From: Methylorubrum populi | Lineage (GTDB): Bacteria; Pseudomonadota; Alphaproteobacteria; Rhizobiales; Beijerinckiaceae | NCBI GenBank assembly: GCA_036946625.1 | Contig: JAQIIU010000002.1 | Coordinates: forward strand, 496,001 to 560,000 | Direction of reading: 5' to 3' | Length of the DNA stretch: 64,000 nt | Shown here: positions 35,147 through 44,130 of the stretch, in pieces | Position numbering within the stretch: the first letter of the stretch is position 1 | How the letters are laid out: every line of letters starts with the position of its first letter | Translations under genes and position numbers: made by a program | The notes under the pieces: generated by a model | Told to the model about the DNA's origin: nothing | Databases searched by the model: none | The model's input: only the letters and a program-made list of their open reading frames with translations

Positions 35147-35365
35147 TCAGGTCTCGGACACGATCCGCAGGCCGGTGAAGCCTTTGGGCCGGGTGCGCTC
35201 GGCCGGGCCGGGCCCGCCGTCGTCCGTGTCCGTGTTCTTGGGGCCCCCCTTCATCAGGGTCGGACGCGCGATCCAACGCACCACCTTGTCGCCGCCGTAG
35301 CGGCCCGCCCGCCGCTCGTCCCTGCGTTGCACCCAGCGCGGATGAACCGCTCCGTTCCTGACCAT
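35147..35365 (-). CDS. Small basic hypothetical protein, 72 aa
   Basis: The ATG at 35365 begins 'MVRNGAVHPRWVQRRDERRAGRYGG'. The 72-residue product is basic, with 'DKVVRWIARPTLMKGGPKNTD' and a Pro/Gly-rich middle. It looks like a short conserved orphan of this genus, but I cannot place it in a family. The stretch 35366-35750 upstream has no gene; it contains an AT-rich promoter-like part near 35460-35520 and R3 copy a. Confidence 0.45.
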   Translation of the reverse strand: MVRNGAVHPRWVQRRDERRAGRYGGDKVVRWIARPTLMKGGPKNTDTDDGGPGPAERTRPKGFTGLRIVSET

Positions 35366-35572
35366 GACTATTCCCCCCTCGATGGGGCTCACGGCCGGCA
35401 TCGGCGCTTCGCTGGCGCCCCGCAGCCCGTGTCCCCGAGGGCCGAGGAGGCAACGGATTCGAGCAAATTGCATCCTCCAAATTAGGGATATTCCGCATGT
35501 TTTTATCTTAAGTAGCCGATGGAATCCTGAGCGTGCGGTCCGTTCCGGCCTCAGGTCCCGGTCGCGGCCGGA

Positions 35573-35618
35573 GCATCGTCCCGAAAGGTGGTTGCCGGCT
35601 TCCGGGAAAAGGCGATGC
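35573..35618. repeat. R3 repeat, copy a
   Basis: A 46-base imperfect palindrome, from GCATCGTCCCGAAAGG to AAAGGCGATGC. It matches 46956-47001 and, inverted, 60721-60766. The ends pair as GCATCGTC/GGCGATGC. It lies in the gap before the VanZ-like gene. Confidence 0.7.
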
Positions 35619-35750
35619 GTCAGGCAAGTCCTCCGACGATGCGACGCCTCGGCATGACCGTCCGCTCGCCCGAACGGACCCCGAAGCGGCGCGGGAGCGG
35701 AGGCCCGCATCGCACTTGACGTCGGCGCCGGCTTACGCGCACGAGGGGGC

Positions 35751-36095
35751 ATGCTGACGCTGGTTCGCCTGATGGCGTGGATCGTGGCCCTCGGCCTCGT
35801 CGTGGTGACGCTCTCGCCGATCGAGGCCAGACCCGTCCTGGCCTCGCCCAACCTGGAGCGGGCCGGCGCCTACATGCTGTTCGGGTTCCTGCTCGCCCTC
35901 TCCTATCCGCGGCGCTGGGGACTGGCGCTCACGGTGGCGGTCGTCCTCGCGGGGACACTGGAAGCGGCGCAGGGCCTGACCGCGAGCCGGCACGGCCGGG
36001 TGTTCGACTTCCTCGTCAAGGGCGGCGGCGCCGTGATCGGCGGCATGGCCGCCCACGCTCTCCACCTCCTGCTCGCCCGGCGCGCGGCGCGCTGA
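35751..36095 (+). CDS. VanZ-like membrane protein
   Basis: The 114-residue product has three to four membrane helices ('LVRLMAWIVALGLVVVTLSP', 'AYMLFGFLLALSYP', 'LTVAVVLAGTLEAAQGL', 'AVIGGMAAHALHLLLA'). It carries the VanZ-family elements 'LERAGAYMLFGFLLAL' and 'EAAQGLTASRHGRVFDFLVKGGGAVIG'. VanZ-like proteins are small inner-membrane proteins of unknown action, named after a teicoplanin-resistance factor. It converges with the dehydrogenase remnant. Confidence 0.75.
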   Translation: MLTLVRLMAWIVALGLVVVTLSPIEARPVLASPNLERAGAYMLFGFLLALSYPRRWGLALTVAVVLAGTLEAAQGLTASRHGRVFDFLVKGGGAVIGGMAAHALHLLLARRAAR

Positions 36096-36102
36096 AGCCG
36101 GT

Positions 36103-36249
36103 TCAATCGCCGCGGCGGGCCAGGTCGCCGACGCTGCGCAGGCCCTGGCGACGGGCATCGTCCGGCGCGCGGACGCTGCGCAGATCGACCAGTACCGGCG
36201 CCCGCATCACGCTCTTCAGCCGGGCGAAGCGGGCGCATTCGGATGAACC
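36103..36249 (-). pseudogene. 3' remnant of a UDP-glucose 6-dehydrogenase gene
   Basis: The frame reads 'ECARFARLKSVMRAPVLVDLRSVRAPDDARRQGLRSVGDLARR'. This resembles the C-terminal UDP-binding end of UDP-glucose/GDP-mannose dehydrogenases ('LK..M..PVLVDLRN.Y.PEE.R..GF.Y...GR'). The rest of the gene is missing; an R1 repeat starts one base upstream at 36251. The next gene on the same strand encodes a UDP-glucuronate epimerase-like enzyme, which would act on the product of the lost dehydrogenase. A small intact protein is unlikely because no start or ribosome site is visible in the non-repeat part. Confidence 0.6.
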
Positions 36250-36250
36250 G

Positions 36251-36474
36251 TCAGAGCCTGTTTGACCGGCCGCCGTGTCTTCGTCAGGCAACGGCAAGGC
36301 GAGAGGAAGATCCTACTCCCATCCCCACCCTCATCCTGAGGTGCCGGAGCGTAGCGGAGGCCTCGAAGGGTGCTCCAGATCCCGCGCGGAACCTGGAGCA
36401 CCCTTCGAGGCCGCTCACGCGGCACCTCAGGATGAGGGGCGAGATGGGATCACTGCAGTCAAACAGGCTCTCAG
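36251..36474. repeat. R1 palindromic repeat, copy c
   Basis: Same orientation as copy a, with outer ends TCAGAGCCTGTTTGAC and GTCAAACAGGCTCTCAGA. The inner hairpin includes 'GAACCTGGAGCACCCTTCG'. Its left end touches the dehydrogenase remnant, suggesting it was involved in, or fixed next to, the deletion. Confidence 0.8.
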
Positions 36475-36566
36475 ACACGAATACGATGCTGGGGGCGTGC
36501 CGCGAAAGCCAAAGGAAGCGGAGCGGTTTCAGCGCATCGTCCCGGATGCGCCGGAGCCGGCGAGGC

Positions 36567-37580
36567 TCACGAATTCCCGTAATATTCGAGGTACCACTTC
36601 ACGAAGGCGGGGATGCCGGTCTCCAGCGGCGTCTCGGGCAGGCTGCCGACGAGGTCGCGCAGCAGGTCGGTGCTCGCATGGGTGCGGATCACGTCGCCCG
36701 GCGGCAGGGGTTTGAGCACGCGTTCGGCCCTGCGGCCGAGAGCCGTTTCGAGCGCGCCGATCATCGCGTCGAGCCGCACCGGCCGTCCGCCGCCGATATT
36801 GACGAGGCGGTAGGGCGCGACCGCGCTCAGGGTGTCGGCCTCCGAGACCGGTCCGCCCTCGGACGGGCGCGGCGGCGGGCGGTTCGACAGCGCCGCGATC
36901 GCGTCGATCAGGTCGTCGATATAGGTGAAGTCGCGTTCCGCCGCGCCCGCGCCGAACACCTCGATCGGCTCGCCCGCCAGGATCTTCCGGGTGAACAGGA
37001 ACAGGGCCATGTCCGGCCGCCCCCACGGCCCGTAGACCGTGAAGAAGCGGAAGGCGGTGGTCGGCACGCCGAACAGGTGGGCGTAGGAATGCGCCATCGC
37101 CTCGTTGGCGAGCTTGGAGGCGGCGTAGAGGGTGAGTGGCGAGACCGCGCGATCGGTCTCGCGGAACGGCAGGCCGGCATTGCCGCCATAGGCCGAACTG
37201 GTCGAGGCCACCAGCAGGTGCCGGACCGGATGGGCGCGCACCGCCTCCAGCAGGTTGGCGAAGCCGACGAGGTTCGCCTCGACATAGGCGCCGGGATCGA
37301 TCAGGCTGTAGCGCACGCCGGCCTGGGCGGCGAGATGGAACACGCGATCGGGCTTCGCCCGCGCCATCGCCTCGGTGAGCGCACCCGGCGTTTCGAGCCG
37401 CGCCTCCACCGCCTCGAAACCGGGATGCCGGGCGAGGTCCGCGTGCCGGGCCCGCTTCAGGGCGACGTCGTAGTAGGACGACAATCCGTCGAAACCGGTC
37501 ACCTCGTGGCCCGCCGCGAGCAGACGGCGGCTCAGCGCATGGCCGATGAAACCGGCCGAGCCGGTGACGAGAGCGCGCAT
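36567..37580 (-). CDS. NAD-dependent epimerase, UDP-glucuronate 4-epimerase-like
   Basis: The ATG at 37580 gives 337 residues. The Rossmann motif 'MRALVTGSAGFIGHALSRRL' (G7, G10, G13) opens the protein. The SDR active site is 'LYAASKLANE' (Y152, K156), with 'ASTSSAYGG' before it. The segment 'FDGLSSYYDVALKRARHADL' is typical of the UDP-glucuronate epimerase group (LspL/Gae). It would make UDP-galacturonate for LPS core or capsule. An earlier start at 37634 adds unlikely sequence. A dehydrogenase remnant follows on the same strand, so this may be the survivor of a sugar-nucleotide pair. Confidence 0.85.
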   Translation of the reverse strand: MRALVTGSAGFIGHALSRRLLAAGHEVTGFDGLSSYYDVALKRARHADLARHPGFEAVEARLETPGALTEAMARAKPDRVFHLAAQAGVRYSLIDPGAYVEANLVGFANLLEAVRAHPVRHLLVASTSSAYGGNAGLPFRETDRAVSPLTLYAASKLANEAMAHSYAHLFGVPTTAFRFFTVYGPWGRPDMALFLFTRKILAGEPIEVFGAGAAERDFTYIDDLIDAIAALSNRPPPRPSEGGPVSEADTLSAVAPYRLVNIGGGRPVRLDAMIGALETALGRRAERVLKPLPPGDVIRTHASTDLLRDLVGSLPETPLETGIPAFVKWYLEYYGNS

Positions 37581-38023
37581 GCGGGGTCCGGTGCGAGGAT
37601 TCCTTCGAAGAACAGCCGGATACTCTTGCCGCACCCCCGTCGCAAGGACGGCCCGTCACCGGACGGCAGGCAGGGGTCATCCACGACATCGGCGAGGCAT
37701 GATCCCGACATCGAACGTCGCCCTCGCAAGAAAAACGGCATCGGCCATCCGCTCGGCGGATGCGGCAAGCCTGCTTGCAGCGCGCACCTGTCGCGCCGGC
37801 TCGGGGCTTGTTTATCAGGGAATCGGGTATACTTACGCCGGACTATCAGCCGATCTACGCCTTGTGCTTGCCCGCGCCGCCGGTTCCGTCGTCCCGTCGG
37901 GGCCGGATGTCGTCGCACCGGCGAGACATGAAGGCAAGGCCGGCCGAGACATCCATCCAGGCCCTGGGCGCCGTATCGCCCCTCGCTTGGGTCCAGCGCG
38001 TTCGAACACCGAGTGTCCGCCCG
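37581..38023. other. Intergenic region without recognised gene
   Basis: The region 37581-38023 carries no gene with convincing composition; open frames here are Arg-rich shadow. A short promoter-like AT-rich part lies near 37805-37840. It should hold the promoters of the epimerase gene and, divergently, of the GcrA-like gene. Confidence 0.35.
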
Positions 38024-38257
38024 ATGAACCAGCTTTTCCGCCTGCCGCAAGTCGGCGAGGCCGATGCGATTGCCGAGCCCTCCGCCGATCTTCGCGTTCC
38101 GTTCGCGCAGTCCGGCACCTTCGTCTGCAAGTTCATCATCGGCGAACCCAACGATCAGGCCGTCTGTTGCGGTGCCCCGGTGGCCGACGGCAAGAGCTGG
38201 TGCGCCTATCACCGCCGCGTCGTGTTCGAGCCGGCCCGTCCCGGCCGGATCCGCTGA
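38024..38257 (+). CDS. Small GcrA-like zinc-finger protein
   Basis: From the ATG at 38024 the 77-residue product has 'GTFVCKFIIGEPNDQAVCCGAPVADGKSWCAYHRRVVFEP' (C35, C48, C49, C60, H63). This pattern, C-x(12)-CCG-x(9)-WCxxH, resembles the C-terminal zinc part of the GcrA cell-cycle regulator, which usually has an N-terminal helix-turn-helix that is absent here. It may bind RNA polymerase or DNA as a partial GcrA paralogue. The frame is open further upstream, so a longer protein cannot be excluded. Confidence 0.55.
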   Translation: MNQLFRLPQVGEADAIAEPSADLRVPFAQSGTFVCKFIIGEPNDQAVCCGAPVADGKSWCAYHRRVVFEPARPGRIR

Positions 38258-38398
38258 ACCGGCGACACACGCCGGTGTGATTCGGTGTTGCGCGAGGCGT
38301 CGGACCGGGTCGTCCTGCGATTTCGTGAAGAGCCCGGCATCGAAAGCGGTGCCGGGTTTCCTTTGCCGTCGGATTTTCTCGACTTGGACGGCACGCCT

Positions 38399-39067
38399 TC
38401 ATTCGTCCTCGAACGCATCGGGCGGGGCCGGTTCGGCGATCGTGTATCCGAACGGCAGGATCGGTCCGCGCCAGCGCATGACGCGGGGGCCCTCCGGCTC
38501 CGCGCGGACGATGCGGTAGGTCGGTCCCATCGCCGAAGGGAGGCCGAGGCCGCCCGGCCCGCTCCCCACCGTTCCGAAGCGGCGCCGCGCGTAATAGGCG
38601 GCTGCCGGCGCTTCGGGCTCGATATAGCCGTAGACCGGGCGCCAGCCGCCCATCCGCCCACCCGCCTGTCGCGGTGGGGCGGCGACGCGCGGCGGAACCC
38701 GCGCCGCCGCGACCCGACGGGTCTTCGGCTCCGAGACCCTGGCCTGCCGAACGGCATGTGCGCGGCTCGCCGTCTTCCGGATTTCCTGGCGCCTCAGCTT
38801 GGCCGAGCGCCGGACCGATCGGTGATCCGCGCGCTTGGGTCCGGTGGGCTCATCGATCTTGGCGGGTGTCGAGACCGGTCGCGGGGCGGCGGCGTTGGTC
38901 GGTGCGGGTTCCGGCCGGACGGGCGGATCGGTCCAGTTGCCGGACGCCTTGGTCTCGGACGGTTCGCGGGGCTTGCCGCCCGGCCCGTCCTCGGCCGCGG
39001 CGGGGCCGGCGGCCAGGATCGTGCCGAGAAGGACGAGAACGGTTCGGATGCGGCTGCCGCTCGACAT
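38399..39067 (-). CDS. Secreted, Arg/Pro-rich protein of unknown function
   Basis: The 222-residue product has a signal peptide ('MSSGSRIRTVLVLLGTILAAGPAAAE'). A long basic, Pro-rich disordered part follows, then a C-terminal segment with aromatic residues ('GGWRPVYGYIEPEAPAAAYYARRRFGTVG', 'GPTYRIVRAEPEGPRVMRWRGPILPFGYTI'). It is probably a periplasmic or cell-wall-binding protein. No domain is recognised. It stands alone. Confidence 0.6.
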   Translation of the reverse strand: MSSGSRIRTVLVLLGTILAAGPAAAEDGPGGKPREPSETKASGNWTDPPVRPEPAPTNAAAPRPVSTPAKIDEPTGPKRADHRSVRRSAKLRRQEIRKTASRAHAVRQARVSEPKTRRVAAARVPPRVAAPPRQAGGRMGGWRPVYGYIEPEAPAAAYYARRRFGTVGSGPGGLGLPSAMGPTYRIVRAEPEGPRVMRWRGPILPFGYTIAEPAPPDAFEDE

Positions 39068-39346
39068 GGGAATTCCCCTCGGGATCGGAGAAGGATCAAG
39101 CCCGCCGTCGGCTCCGTTTTCGGGCGCATTCGAGCACCGCGCGGAAGCCGAGGGTGAGGTTAACGGCCTCGGTCCGACGCGTCCATAGATCCTTGTATCC
39201 CGGATGTGCGAAATCGAAAGCGTTCCGCCGCACGATCCGCTTCTCCTCGCACCGCACAGCGGTCCGGCCGGAGCCGCTTCAACCCCGACACGGCGCGCGC
39301 GTCACTACGAGCGCTGAAGCGGGCGGCGGCAGGCGGCCTCTGCCCG

Positions 39347-39868
39347 TCACTCGGCGGCGGGCGGCCTGCGCGGCAGGGTGCGATAGCGCCGGTCGGCGTA
39401 GAGCAGCCCATGGGCGTCGCTGGCTTCGGCGAGCGCCACCACGGCGCCGATCAGCACGTCGTGGGTGCCGATCGGATGGCGGTCCACGATCCGGCAATCG
39501 AAGGCGATCAGGGCGTCCGGCAGGATCGGGGCGCCGGTCCGCAGGCGGTTCCAGCTTCGGCCGCCGAAGCGTTCGGCCGGCGGCAGGCGTCCGGCGAAGT
39601 CGGCGGCGAGGTCCGCATGCGCGTCCGACAGCGTGTTGACGCACAGGACCCCGTTGCGGAGCAAGGCGGGATAGGCCGACGCGTTGCGGTTCAGACAGAC
39701 CAGCAACGTCGGCGGCCCGTCGCTGACGCTGCACACCGAAGAGGCCGTCAGGCCCGCCCGGCCGCCGGGCCCGTCCGTGGTCACGAGATGCACGGCGCTC
39801 GCGAGCCGGGACATCGCCTCGCGGTAGGCCGAGGCGGAAACGGCGGCCTCGGTATCGTGTGCGGTCAT
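39347..39868 (-). CDS. Flavin reductase, RutF-like
   Basis: The ATG at 39868 gives 173 residues. '[66 protein letters not shown]', '[13 protein letters not shown]' and '[15 protein letters not shown]' follow the flavin-reductase-like domain, closest to RutF, which supplies FMNH2 to the pyrimidine monooxygenase RutA. No other rut gene is in the window, so it could serve another two-component monooxygenase. The region 39869-40140 upstream has no gene. Confidence 0.8.
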   Translation of the reverse strand: MTAHDTEAAVSASAYREAMSRLASAVHLVTTDGPGGRAGLTASSVCSVSDGPPTLLVCLNRNASAYPALLRNGVLCVNTLSDAHADLAADFAGRLPPAERFGGRSWNRLRTGAPILPDALIAFDCRIVDRHPIGTHDVLIGAVVALAEASDAHGLLYADRRYRTLPRRPPAAE

Positions 39869-40140
39869 GGCAGTCGCCTCTCGGGGCCGGCTCGGGTCCC
39901 GATCGTTGGGTGGAAAGTCGTCGGGCCGGGGTGAACGCTCACGAAGTCCGCACGGCCCCCGTGGAAGTCCATCGCGCGGGTGCCACGCAAAGTCCATCGA
40001 GGCCGACATCCGCCCATGGGGATGGACCGGAGGTCGTCGAACGCGGTGGGTGTTCGTGCGGCACCGGTCAAGACGCGACGGGCCGTCGATGGCTTCATCG
40101 GACGCCGGGCATGCCGACAATCGGTGCGGGATGGCACCGC

Positions 40141-40175
40141 AGGGCAATCGCTTTCAAGCGATTGCCCTGGTTTTT
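40141..40175 (+). terminator. GC-rich hairpin with T run (terminator-like)
   Basis: A perfect 13-bp stem, AGGGCAATCGCTT/AAGCGATTGCCCT, with a 2-base loop (40141-40168) is followed by GGTTTTT. It has the form of an intrinsic terminator on the plus strand, although no plus-strand gene ends just before it. It lies at the edge of an R2 repeat. Confidence 0.45.
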
Positions 40176-40189
40176 GCCGGCCTCATACG

Positions 40190-40345
40190 CCATCCGGTTG
40201 ATGAGTTCGGCCTCTCCTGCGTCATCGCGAGGCGAAGCCGTGGCGATCCAGGGCGCGCCCTTTCCGGACAGGGCGCGCCCTGGATCGCTTCGCGGCCGCT
40301 CGCGATGACGGAGGGGGGCCAAACCCGAAGCCATCAAGCGGAAAC
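40190..40345. repeat. R2 repeat, copy a
   Basis: The unit contains 'CGTCATCGCGAGGCGAAGCC' and 'GGCGATCCAGGGCGCGCCCT', then an inverted 'AGGGCGCGCCCTGGATCGCT' and 'GCGGCCGCTCGCGATGACGG'. It ends with 'CCGAAGCCATCAAGCGGAAA'. Full copies are at 60964-61115 (inverted) and 61850-62007. The inner GGGCGCGCCC palindromes face each other and can form a long stem. Confidence 0.75.
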
Positions 40346-40560
40346 GGCCTCAGTCGCCGGCGCCCGCCTCCGCGGACATCTCGGCCCCTTGGGCTTTCGC
40401 TCCGCTCGATGCTTCTCAGGACCAGGGTCCTGAGAAGCCCGCTCCGCGCGGCGCTCTTGGCCGTGTCCCTTGGCGCCGCGAAGCCGCTCGAGCGGCTTCG
40501 AGCGACGGCTCTGGGATGGCACCGCGCCCGCTCCCTTGCGGACCGGCCGGCCGCTGGCCG

Positions 40561-41445
40561 ATGAAGCTCGGACGATCCATCCGAGGCCACGCCATCTCCG
40601 CCGCCGATCCGCTCCGCCTTCCCCCGTCCCGTCAGCGCTCGCACGGTGCGGTGCGCCTGCGCGTCGCCCCGGCCGGCGGCGAGGGCGGCCCGACGCGGAT
40701 CGTCGATCTCGCCGAGAGCGGCCCCTTGCGCCTGCGCCTGCCCCGCCAGGGGGCCGAGCCGATGCTGGAGGGCGTCCTCGTCAACACCGGCGGCGGCATC
40801 GCCTGCGGCGACGTCTTCGAGGTCTCGGTCGTGGTCGATCCGGGCGGAGCCTGCCTGCTGACCACGACCGCGGCGGAGAAGGTCTACCGCTCGGACGGGC
40901 CGCACGCCGAGATCGTCAACCGCGTGACGGTCGCGTCCGGCGGGCGGCTCGACTGGCTGCCGCAGGAGACGATCCTGTTCGACCGCGCCCGCCTCGTCCG
41001 CCGCCTCGAGGCGGATCTCGCCCCCGGCGCCGCGCTGCTCGTGGCCGAGATCGCGGTGCTCGGCCGCGCCGCCCGCGGCGAGAGCCTGGAGGAGGCCTTG
41101 TTCGAGGATCGCTGGCGCATCCGCCGCGACGGGCGCCTCGCCTACGCCGACACGCTGCGTCTCGAAGGGGCCGTCACCGCCGTCATGGCCCGGAAGGCGA
41201 TCGGCGGCGGCGCGCGGGCGCTCGCGACGATCCTCGATCTCTCGCCCGGCGCCGAAGCGCGCCTCGACGAGGCCCGGGCCCTGCTCGACCCGTTGCCGGC
41301 GGGCGTCGAGGCCGGCGCCAGCGCCTGGAACGGCCACCTCGCCGTGCGCATGCTGGCCCCGACGATCGCCCCCTTGCGCGCGGGCGCCGCCCGCTTCCTC
41401 GCCGCGTGGCGCGGGCGGCCGATGCCGCGCGTCTGGCAGGGCTGA
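40561..41445 (+). CDS. ureD: Urease accessory protein UreD
   Basis: From the ATG at 40561 the product is 294 residues; a start 45 bases upstream is possible. UreD landmarks are 'GAVRLRVAPAGGEGG', 'LVNTGGGIACGDVFEVSVVVDPGGACLLTTTAAEKVYRSDGPHAEI', 'GGRLDWLPQETILFDRARLVRRLEADLAPGAALLVAEIAVLGRAARGE', and the end 'LRAGAARFLAAWRGRPMPRVW'. It holds apo-urease with UreF and UreG during nickel insertion. It is the first gene of the urease operon, as in many alphaproteobacteria. Confidence 0.95.
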   Translation: MKLGRSIRGHAISAADPLRLPPSRQRSHGAVRLRVAPAGGEGGPTRIVDLAESGPLRLRLPRQGAEPMLEGVLVNTGGGIACGDVFEVSVVVDPGGACLLTTTAAEKVYRSDGPHAEIVNRVTVASGGRLDWLPQETILFDRARLVRRLEADLAPGAALLVAEIAVLGRAARGESLEEALFEDRWRIRRDGRLAYADTLRLEGAVTAVMARKAIGGGARALATILDLSPGAEARLDEARALLDPLPAGVEAGASAWNGHLAVRMLAPTIAPLRAGAARFLAAWRGRPMPRVWQG

Positions 41446-41538
41446 CCGGCTTGACCCGCGCCCGCGCATGATCCTTGCTCCAGCGCACCACGTTCGAGCG
41501 CAACGCCTTCGACCGACCCTCATCCCAGGACGCGTCCC

Positions 41539-42159
41539 TTGCTCCTCACGCCCCGCGAGAAAGACAAGCTCCTCGTCGCCATGGCGGCCCAGGTCGCCCG
41601 CAACCGGCTGGCGCGGGGGGTGAAGCTCAACCATCCGGAGGCCGTGGCCCTCATCACCGACTTCGTAGTGGAGGGCGCCCGCGACGGGCGCTCCGTCGCC
41701 GAGCTGATGCAGGCGGGCGCCGCCGTGCTCGACGCCTCCCGGGTGATGGAGGGGGTGCCCGAGATGATCCACGACATCCAGGTCGAGGCGACCTTCCCCG
41801 ACGGCACCAAGCTCGTCACCGTCCACCATCCGATCCGCGGCGCGCCCTCGGCCGACGTGCCCGGCACGGTGACGACGCGGCCCGGCGAGATCGTCTTCAA
41901 CGCCGACGCGCCGCGGACGGTGATCGAGGTGGCCAATACCGGCGACCGGCCGATCCAGGTCGGCTCGCACTACCACTTCTTCGAGGCGAACCCCGGCTTG
42001 CGTTTCGACCGCGAGAAGGCGCGCGGCCGGCGCCTCGACATCGCACCGGGCACGGCGATCCGCTTCGAGCCGGGCTCGACGCGGGAGGTGACGCTGGTGC
42101 CGCTCTCGGGTGACCGCACGGTGTACGGTTTCCGCGGCGACGTGATGGGTCGGCTGTGA
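41539..42159 (+). CDS. ureAB: Urease fused gamma-beta subunit
   Basis: The 206-residue product starts at a TTG (41539). Residues 1-100 are the gamma subunit ('[49 protein letters not shown]', '[30 protein letters not shown]'). Residues 110-206 are the beta subunit ('[64 protein letters not shown]', '[10 protein letters not shown]'). The two are separate genes in most bacteria. It pairs with UreC to form the enzyme that splits urea into ammonia and carbamate. Confidence 0.95.
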   Translation: MLLTPREKDKLLVAMAAQVARNRLARGVKLNHPEAVALITDFVVEGARDGRSVAELMQAGAAVLDASRVMEGVPEMIHDIQVEATFPDGTKLVTVHHPIRGAPSADVPGTVTTRPGEIVFNADAPRTVIEVANTGDRPIQVGSHYHFFEANPGLRFDREKARGRRLDIAPGTAIRFEPGSTREVTLVPLSGDRTVYGFRGDVMGRL

Positions 42160-42365
42160 CGCTCGCGCGCCGGGATGTCCGCTTCTTCGTCAACGCGGTC
42201 GTCCCGGTCGAGACCGTCCGGGTGCTGGCCAAACCCCTTGAAAGGCGCGAGGCCGGGTTTTCCGATCACCCGATCGGCACGATCGACCGGCTGCAAAACC
42301 ACGCCGACCTTCGACCGCAAGGCGATCATTCGGCGAACTTCACTGGCCTGAGCGGGAAAGCGTGA
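42156..42365 (+). CDS. Possible small protein between ureAB and ureC
   Basis: A GTG at 42156 overlaps the ureAB stop (GTGA) and opens a 69-residue frame: '[46 protein letters not shown]'. The composition is less Arg/Pro-rich than local shadows, but the opposite strand is also open. No family is recognised. It may simply be a longer than usual ureAB-ureC spacer. Confidence 0.3.
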   Translation: MTLARRDVRFFVNAVVPVETVRVLAKPLERREAGFSDHPIGTIDRLQNHADLRPQGDHSANFTGLSGKA

Positions 42366-42370
42366 GGCAC

Positions 42371-44098
42371 ATGTCCGACACCCCCAAGCCCGCCGCCCTC
42401 CCCCGCGCCGCCTATGCCGACATGTTCGGCCCGACCACCGGCGACCGCATCCGGCTCGCCGACACCAGCCTGGAGATCGAGGTCGAGCGCGACCTCACGG
42501 TCTACGGCGAGGAGGTGAAGTTCGGCGGCGGCAAGGTGATCCGCGACGGGATGGGCCAGTCGCAGGTCACCAATGCGGAAGGCGCGGTCGATACCGTCGT
42601 CACCAACGCGGTCGTGCTCGACCACTGGGGCGTGGTGAAGTGCGATGTCGGCCTCAAGGCGGGCCGCATCCATCGGCTCGGCAAGGCCGGCAACCCGGAC
42701 GTCCAGCCGAGCGTCGACATCGTCGTCGGCCCCGGCACCGAAGTCATCGCGGGCGAAGGAAAGATCCTCACCGCCGGCGGCTTCGACAGCCACATCCACT
42801 TCATCTGCCCGCAGCAGATCGAGGAGGCGCTCTGCTCCGGCGTCACGACGATGCTCGGCGGCGGCACCGGGCCGGCGCACGGCACCTTCGCCACCACCTG
42901 CACGCCGGGACCCTGGCACATCGCCCGGATGATCGAGGCGGCCGACGCCTTCCCGATGAACCTCGCCTTCGCCGGCAAGGGCAACGCCTCGGTGCCCGGC
43001 GCGCTGGAGGAGATGGTCCGGGCCGGCGCCTGCGCGCTCAAGCTCCACGAGGATTGGGGCACGACGCCGGCGGCGATCGACACCTGCCTGTCGGTGGCGG
43101 ACGCCCACGACATCCAGGTCATGATCCATACCGACACGCTCAACGAGTCGGGCTTCGTCGAGGACACCATCGCGGCCTTCAGGGGGCGCACCATCCACGC
43201 CTTCCACACGGAGGGCGCCGGCGGCGGCCACGCGCCGGACATCATGAAGGTCGCCGGCCTCGCCAACGTGCTCCCGTCGTCGACGAACCCGACGCGGCCC
43301 TTCACGAAAAACACCATCGACGAGCATCTCGACATGCTGATGGTGTGCCATCACCTCGACCCGTCGATTCCCGAGGATCTGGCGTTTGCCGAGAGCCGCA
43401 TCCGCAAGGAGACCATCGCGGCCGAGGACATCCTGCACGACATCGGCGCGCTCTCGATGATGTCCTCGGACAGCCAGGCGATGGGCCGGGTCGGCGAAGT
43501 GGTGATCCGCACGTGGCAGACGGCGGACAAGATGAAGCGCCAGCGCGGCGCCCTGCCGGGCGATGCCTCCGGCAACGACAACCTGCGCGCCCGGCGCTAC
43601 GTGGCGAAGTACACGATCAACCCGGCCATCGCCCACGGCGTGTCGCGCCACATCGGCTCGGTGGAGCCGGGCAAGCTCGCCGACCTCGTGCTGTGGACGC
43701 CGGCCTTCTTCGGGGTGAAGCCCGACCTCGTGCTCAAGGGCGGCATGATCGCCACCGCACCGATGGGCGACCCCAACGCCTCGATCCCGACGCCGCAGCC
43801 CGTGCACTATCGCCCGATGTTCGGCACCTACGGCCGCGCCCCGTTCGCGACCGCGCTCACCTTCGTCTCGAAGGCGGCGATCGAGGACGGCCTGCGCGCG
43901 CGGCTGCGGATCTCGAAGGAACTCGTTGCGGTGGAGAACGTGCGCGGCGGCATCTCGAAGAAGAGCATGATCCTCAACGACGCCACGCCGGTCATCGAGA
44001 TCGACCCCGAGACCTACGACGTGCGTGCCGACGGCGAGCTTCTGGTGTGCGAACCGGCCGAGGTCCTGCCGATGGCGCAGCGCTACTTCCTGTTCTGA
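42371..44098 (+). CDS. ureC: Urease alpha subunit
   Basis: The 575-residue product (ATG 42371) is the catalytic subunit. The nickel ligands are in '[14 protein letters not shown]', the carbamylated lysine in '[13 protein letters not shown]' (K224), and further ligands in '[12 protein letters not shown]' and '[18 protein letters not shown]'. The flap with the catalytic His is '[24 protein letters not shown]'. It opens with '[18 protein letters not shown]'. Length and all motifs are intact, so active urease is expected. Two DUF29 genes follow before the nickel chaperones. Confidence 0.97.
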   Translation: MSDTPKPAALPRAAYADMFGPTTGDRIRLADTSLEIEVERDLTVYGEEVKFGGGKVIRDGMGQSQVTNAEGAVDTVVTNAVVLDHWGVVKCDVGLKAGRIHRLGKAGNPDVQPSVDIVVGPGTEVIAGEGKILTAGGFDSHIHFICPQQIEEALCSGVTTMLGGGTGPAHGTFATTCTPGPWHIARMIEAADAFPMNLAFAGKGNASVPGALEEMVRAGACALKLHEDWGTTPAAIDTCLSVADAHDIQVMIHTDTLNESGFVEDTIAAFRGRTIHAFHTEGAGGGHAPDIMKVAGLANVLPSSTNPTRPFTKNTIDEHLDMLMVCHHLDPSIPEDLAFAESRIRKETIAAEDILHDIGALSMMSSDSQAMGRVGEVVIRTWQTADKMKRQRGALPGDASGNDNLRARRYVAKYTINPAIAHGVSRHIGSVEPGKLADLVLWTPAFFGVKPDLVLKGGMIATAPMGDPNASIPTPQPVHYRPMFGTYGRAPFATALTFVSKAAIEDGLRARLRISKELVAVENVRGGISKKSMILNDATPVIEIDPETYDVRADGELLVCEPAEVLPMAQRYFLF

Positions 44099-44130
44099 GC
44101 TATGATCGGCCGCCGAAAGGAGGCGACGCG

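Noticed and set aside
40141..40175. Hairpin considered as terminator of the flavin reductase gene
   Set aside because: That gene reads on the opposite strand and away from the hairpin.
40222..41976. Antisense frame over ureD and ureAB
   Set aside because: No motif, shadow composition; the urease genes on the plus strand are certain.
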